In this document: positions 23,519 to 27,459 of the stretch, piece after piece | How positions within the stretch are numbered: position 1 is the stretch's first letter | Layout: the number at the start of each line of letters is the position of its first letter | NCBI GenBank assembly: GCA_964570205.1 | Contig: CAZMXI010000054.1 | Coordinates: forward strand, 1 to 27,459 | DNA length: 27,459 nt | Direction of reading: 5' to 3' | From: CAZMXI01 sp964570205 | GTDB lineage: Bacteria; Planctomycetota; Phycisphaerae; Tepidisphaerales; Tepidisphaeraceae | Notes under the pieces: model-generated | Told to the model about the DNA's origin: nothing | What the model saw: only the letters and a program-made list of their open reading frames with translations | Database searches by the model: none | Made by a program: the position numbers and the translations under genes

Positions 23519-24880
23519 ATGGGGATTCAGGTCCGGTGTCCGGGTTGCGGGAAGACGTACCAGATTCGGGATGAACTGGCTGGCAAGACCGGCCGGTGCA
23601 AGGGATGCGGCAGCATCATCAAGGTGCCGCTGGCGGATGATCCCGGGCCGGTCGATCTGGGCGCACTTGATCTGAAGGAACCTGCCGAGGCGGAGCATCG
23701 GTTGCCCGAGGCGATTCCCGCGCCGCCTCCGATTCCGCGCGCGCCGCGGGTGCGGGTTGAGCCGGCGGAGGAGGAAGCACGTTCGCCGTACCTCGAGTGG
23801 CCCGGGCTGGAGAGGCTCGAGCGCTGGGCGACGTGGATTCCCATCGTCATTGTGGCGGGGTTCCTCATTCTGATGATTGTGCGCACGTTCCGCCTGGGCA
23901 GCGGGCTGGCCGATGCGTTTGGCGCTACGGCGTATGGGCGGGGGCGGCTATACGGTGAACTGGCGAAGACGCTTGGCAAGGAACTGGGCAAGATCGTCGG
24001 GGTGGTTGTGCTGGGGATGGCGCCACTGTGCATGCTGGGGATTGTTGGCGCCGCGAAGATCCTGAAGGTTCGGCCGACCTCTTCGCTGTACCTCAAGTCG
24101 CTTGCCATCGCGTGCGTGACACTGGCGGTTCCGCTTGTGTACAACGAATTCAACGTTTTCGGGACGCTGGTCTCGGTTGAATGGTATGTGACGGTGCCGA
24201 TCATGCTGGGGCTGCTGTGGGTGCTGGTGCGGCAGCGGCCAGCGCCGTTCGCGGTGACGGGAGGGGCGGTGTTCGTGACGCTGTGCGTGCCGTATATCGC
24301 GCTGCACATGTGGCTGAGTTCGAGACTGCCTGTTGTGTACTGGACATCGGACCAACCACCCAGCAGCGGGGGGGCGGTTACGCGCGCGCCGGCCGGCCCG
24401 CAGAATCCGCCGCCGAACAGGATGCGCCAGCCACGGGAAGCAGTGCCCGCGCCATCTCCAGGACCGGGCAGCGCCCAGGGCAGCCGGGATGCCACCGGCC
24501 GCGCGCCAGCCGGGCCGCGGAATCCAGTGATGAGAAGGACGCGTGCGGAATGGGAGGAACTGCTGAAGAAGGTGGGCGTGGCGGCCACGAAGCACGCCGA
24601 CACCCACGATGGGCAATTGCCGGCGAGCGTCAGAGACATGGTGGATGCCGGGTTGCTGGAGCGGGAGGATGGGGCGATCGCTCCGATGATTGTGTGGACC
24701 TACCGCAGGGGCACGAAACCGCCCTATCCCAAGGAACTGATTCTCGCGTATGACATGGATTCGCATGATGGCAAGCGTACGATGCTGTTCGCGGATGGGC
24801 AGGTGCTGACGGTTACGATCGCCGAGTTCCACAATCACATCAGGAAATCGATGGAGGCGGCGCAGAATCGCGGCAACTGA
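23519..24880 (+). CDS. Zinc-ribbon multi-pass membrane protein with pseudopilin-like C-terminus
   Basis: 453 residues from the ATG at 23519, with GGGAG 5 bases upstream. An N-terminal zinc ribbon (CPGCGKTYQIRDEL...CKGCG; C7, C10, C27, C30) resembles the MJ0042/planctomycete type. A Pro-rich acidic linker follows. About five membrane segments come next (WIPIVIVAGFLILMIV, VVVLGMAPLCMLGIVG, LAIACVTLAVPLVY, VPIMLGLLWVLV, GGAVFVTLCVPYIALHMWL). A second Pro-rich linker (about 280-340) leads to a soluble C-terminal domain of about 110 residues: WEELLKKVGVAATKHADTHD, LPASVRDMVDAGLL, ELILAYDM and KRTMLFADGQV. That end resembles the tail of planctomycete pseudopilin-like (H-X9-DG) proteins, where a short helix precedes a strand with the ...FADG motif. 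The function is unknown. It converges on the EamA gene with 13 bases between. Confidence 0.75.
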   Translation: MGIQVRCPGCGKTYQIRDELAGKTGRCKGCGSIIKVPLADDPGPVDLGALDLKEPAEAEHRLPEAIPAPPPIPRAPRVRVEPAEEEARSPYLEWPGLERLERWATWIPIVIVAGFLILMIVRTFRLGSGLADAFGATAYGRGRLYGELAKTLGKELGKIVGVVVLGMAPLCMLGIVGAAKILKVRPTSSLYLKSLAIACVTLAVPLVYNEFNVFGTLVSVEWYVTVPIMLGLLWVLVRQRPAPFAVTGGAVFVTLCVPYIALHMWLSSRLPVVYWTSDQPPSSGGAVTRAPAGPQNPPPNRMRQPREAVPAPSPGPGSAQGSRDATGRAPAGPRNPVMRRTRAEWEELLKKVGVAATKHADTHDGQLPASVRDMVDAGLLEREDGAIAPMIVWTYRRGTKPPYPKELILAYDMDSHDGKRTMLFADGQVLTVTIAEFHNHIRKSMEAAQNRGN

Positions 24881-24893
24881 GGCGCAGTGGAGG

Positions 24894-25781
24894 CTATGGG
24901 CGGTTGGTGGCTTCGAGGGCCATGGCGGAGAGGATGCAGAGGCCGCCGAGGATGGTGCCGGGGCCCGGGGCTTCGCCGACGAAGATGGCGACCCAGACGG
25001 GGTTGAGAACGGGCTCGAGGAGGATCAGGAGGGAGGCATCTACGGGGTGGACGCGGCGGAGGGCGAACTGAAACAGGACATAAGGCAGGGCGAGCTGGAT
25101 GACGCCGGTGGATCCGACGATGCCGAGCTGCCAGGGGTGGGCGGCGAGTGCGCCGGTGGCGACGCAGATGGGCAGGAGGATGAGGGTGGCGCCGAAGTTG
25201 TTGGAGAGGACGATCAGAAAGGGGTTGGCCTGGCCGCTGGCGGTGCGATCGACTTTTTCGAGGACGAGGATGAGGGCTCCGAAGGCGATGCCGGAGAACA
25301 GGCCGAGGCCGGGGCCGAGCATGCTTCCGGCGGGGGGGTCGAAGGCGATCATGACGGCGATGCCGATGCCCGCGAGCGCCATGGCAGCGAACGTCCTGCG
25401 GCCGATCGCTCGATGTTGAAAGATCCAGGCGAACAGGGCGCACCATGCGGGGCCGGTGTACTGGAGGAGGATGCCTGAGGCGGCGGTGCCGAAGGTCATG
25501 GCGGCGACGAAGGGCGTGGTGACGGAGGTGTAGACGAGGGCGGAAAGGAGCAGCCATTTCCAGGGCGGGCGGCGGCCAGCGCTGAAGGGAATGAGCAGCG
25601 CCATGGGGATGATGGCGGCCATGGAGCGGTAGAGGTTGAAGGCGATGGGGTCCATACGGGAGAGCTTGACGGAGAGGCCGGCGAGGCTCCAGAGGATGGA
25701 GACGGCGATGAGGGCGGTGACGCCGATGGTTCGACGGCGCGCGGCGGATTCAACGACGGGGGCAAGGGTGGCGGTGGCCAT
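24894..25781 (-). CDS. EamA/DMT-family transporter
   Basis: 295 residues with ten predicted membrane segments in two repeats of five. Examples are GVTALIAVSILWSLAGLSVK, AAIIPMALLIPFSAG, SVTTPFVAAMTFGTAASGIL and ALAGIGIAVMIAF in the first half, and ATLILLPICVATGALAAHP, IVGSTGVIQLALPYVLFQFA and GGLCILSAMALEA in the second. The LLQYTGPAWCALFAW and LILLEPVLNPVWVAIFVGE segments are the conserved EamA 'P-E' pair (end of helix 4 and of helix 9). The family exports metabolites such as amino acids or sugars across the inner membrane; the substrate is unknown. No Shine-Dalgarno is seen before the ATG at 25781. Confidence 0.92.
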   Translation of the reverse strand: MATATLAPVVESAARRRTIGVTALIAVSILWSLAGLSVKLSRMDPIAFNLYRSMAAIIPMALLIPFSAGRRPPWKWLLLSALVYTSVTTPFVAAMTFGTAASGILLQYTGPAWCALFAWIFQHRAIGRRTFAAMALAGIGIAVMIAFDPPAGSMLGPGLGLFSGIAFGALILVLEKVDRTASGQANPFLIVLSNNFGATLILLPICVATGALAAHPWQLGIVGSTGVIQLALPYVLFQFALRRVHPVDASLLILLEPVLNPVWVAIFVGEAPGPGTILGGLCILSAMALEATNRP

Positions 25782-25849
25782 TGGGGCGGTATGTTACCTA
25801 TGGTCCTGGATTTGTTCACGCAATGGCTGAGGCGGCGCTGATTGTGGCC

Positions 25850-26707
25850 TCAGATGCGCCTGCGGGTAACGAAGGCGAGGGCGGCGACGGTGAGGAGGAG
25901 GGGTGTGGCCGGCTCGGGGATGGGGGCATTGGCGAATGCGAGGCCGCTGATGTCGGTGAGGTCGAGGGGGGCGATGAGGATGGACTGGGCGGTTTGGGGG
26001 TTGATGCGATAGAGGCCGGCGAGGCCGCGGCCGGCGAGATAGAAGGCATCGGTGTCGGGGTCGTAGGCGAGGCCGGCGGTGCCGGTGAGGTTGAGGCCAG
26101 TGGGGCCGATATCGGCGATGGCGAGAGTTTCGGGGTCGATGGTGACGAGGTGGTTGTTGAGGTCGGGGTCGCCGACGCTGACGATGGCGTAGAGCTGGGA
26201 GGCGCGGAATTCGAGGCCGTCAATGTTGGCGAATTCGCCAAGGGGGCTGCCGTCGAAGGTGAGGGCGCCGAGGCGGTTGATGTCGCCGTTCGCGAGGTTG
26301 ACCTGGTAGAGGTCGTGCATGGCGGTTACGTAGGCGTGGCCGGTGTCGGCGTCGATGGCGAAGGCGCCTTCGTAGAGGATGGCGGGGGGCATATTGCCTG
26401 AGCGGGGCGAGGCGAGGCCCGTGGCGGTGTCGATTTCGTAGAGGTAGAGTTCGCGGTGATCGCTGGCGCGGGTAGCGAGAAGGCGGCCATCGGCATTGGC
26501 GGAAAGGCCGGCCAGCATATTCTGGCCGCTTGTGCCGACCAGGGACGCTTCGCCGGTGGCGGTGTCGAGGCGATAGACGCGATTCTCCTCATAGAAAGGC
26601 CCGACGGCGTAAAGCGCCTTGGCGGGCGCAGCACACGCAGTCGTGGCCGAGAGATGCATTGTCAATGCGGCCATGCCGGCGAATACCGGACGGGCAAACA
26701 GGGACAT
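25850..26707 (-). CDS. PEP-CTERM-anchored protein with beta-propeller-like repeats
   Basis: 285 residues from the ATG at 26707, with AAGGAG 5 bases upstream. A signal peptide (MSLFARPVFAGMAALTMHLS, then ACAA) precedes repeated strands of a DUF4394/YncE-like propeller: YRLDTATGEASLVGTSG, LYEIDTATGLASPRSG, LYQVNLANGDINRLG, LVTIDPETLAIADIGPTG and LYRINPQTAQSILIAP. The last 24 residues are the PEP-CTERM sorting signal, PIPEPATP, a hydrophobic stretch (LLLTVAALAFV) and TRRRI. The exosortase system is expected to cleave and anchor it in the envelope. The role is unknown. The gene follows the atpA terminator on the same strand. Confidence 0.9.
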   Translation of the reverse strand: MSLFARPVFAGMAALTMHLSATTACAAPAKALYAVGPFYEENRVYRLDTATGEASLVGTSGQNMLAGLSANADGRLLATRASDHRELYLYEIDTATGLASPRSGNMPPAILYEGAFAIDADTGHAYVTAMHDLYQVNLANGDINRLGALTFDGSPLGEFANIDGLEFRASQLYAIVSVGDPDLNNHLVTIDPETLAIADIGPTGLNLTGTAGLAYDPDTDAFYLAGRGLAGLYRINPQTAQSILIAPLDLTDISGLAFANAPIPEPATPLLLTVAALAFVTRRRI

Positions 26708-26832
26708 CGCTGCTCCTTCCAATCGGGCCTGAGCCGGGCGGCAGCGCGCGAAGCGGGCCGCTTCGGGGCTCTTCTGGTATGTCGGATGAAAGCGCGCGGG
26801 GATTGAGCCGCGAAAGGGGCGGGGGAAAGGTG

Positions 26833-26871
26833 AAAAAGAGCGGAGGACCGGGTTGATGGCCGGTCCTCCGC
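26833..26871 (-). terminator. Rho-independent terminator of atpA
   Basis: On the minus strand, GCGGAGGACCGG (26871-26860) pairs perfectly with CCGGTCCTCCGC (26851-26840) over an 8-base loop. CTC and TTTTT (26837-26833) follow. It begins 23 bases after the atpA stop at 26895. Confidence 0.88.
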
Positions 26872-26894
26872 GTGCGTTATCGTGCCGGGTTGGG

Positions 26895-27459
<565 letters not shown>

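Overview
The window looks like the chromosome of a GC-rich planctomycete, most likely of the Phycisphaerae/Tepidisphaerales type. This is inferred from gene content, not from a marker gene. The signs are Tat-exported Gfo/Idh/MocA oxidoreductases, Ser/Thr kinases with the DYGLSK activation segment, an ECF sigma factor with a C-terminal zinc-finger-like tail, a CotH-kinase/EF-hand protein, a PEP-CTERM protein and a planctomycete-style HINT module.

Layout. (1) 1-4215 is a sugar-catabolism edge. It holds the tail of a GH27 alpha-galactosidase, a GH78 alpha-L-rhamnosidase whose frame breaks near its 3' end, a LutA-type Fe-S oxidoreductase subunit and an MltR-family protein. (2) 4232-12511 (minus strand) is a tightly spaced run read in the order small basic protein, helical-repeat/FHA-like protein, large membrane Ser/Thr kinase, membrane protein, ECF sigma factor, Tat-exported oxidoreductase. 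It reads as a signalling operon in which a kinase/FHA pair could control the sigma factor. (3) 12788-16342 is bounded by tRNA-Gly(UCC) and tRNA-Ser(GGA). It contains a truncated copy of a HINT segment, a lipoprotein, an Imm1-like immunity gene, a HINT-deaminase toxin and a flavin reductase. The immunity and toxin genes have clearly lower GC than their surroundings. (4) 16518-19501 (plus) holds a two-zinc-finger C2H2 protein, a second Tat Gfo/Idh/MocA protein and hemB behind a perfect TATAAT box. (5) 19513-25781 holds an IS transposase remnant, a consensus sigma-70 promoter with a long leader and a CotH/EF-hand protein. A small Ser/Thr kinase with HCD in place of HRD, a zinc-ribbon membrane protein and an EamA transporter follow. 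(6) 25850-27459 (minus) holds a PEP-CTERM protein and the 3' part of atpA, which ends in a clear intrinsic terminator with no atpG after it.

The two most interesting systems are the deaminase toxin/Imm1 pair with its duplicated HINT fragment, and the FHA-kinase-membrane protein-ECF operon. Gene starts were moved to internal ATG/GTG codons where a Shine-Dalgarno sequence supports this. All functional calls come from reading motifs; no database search was run.
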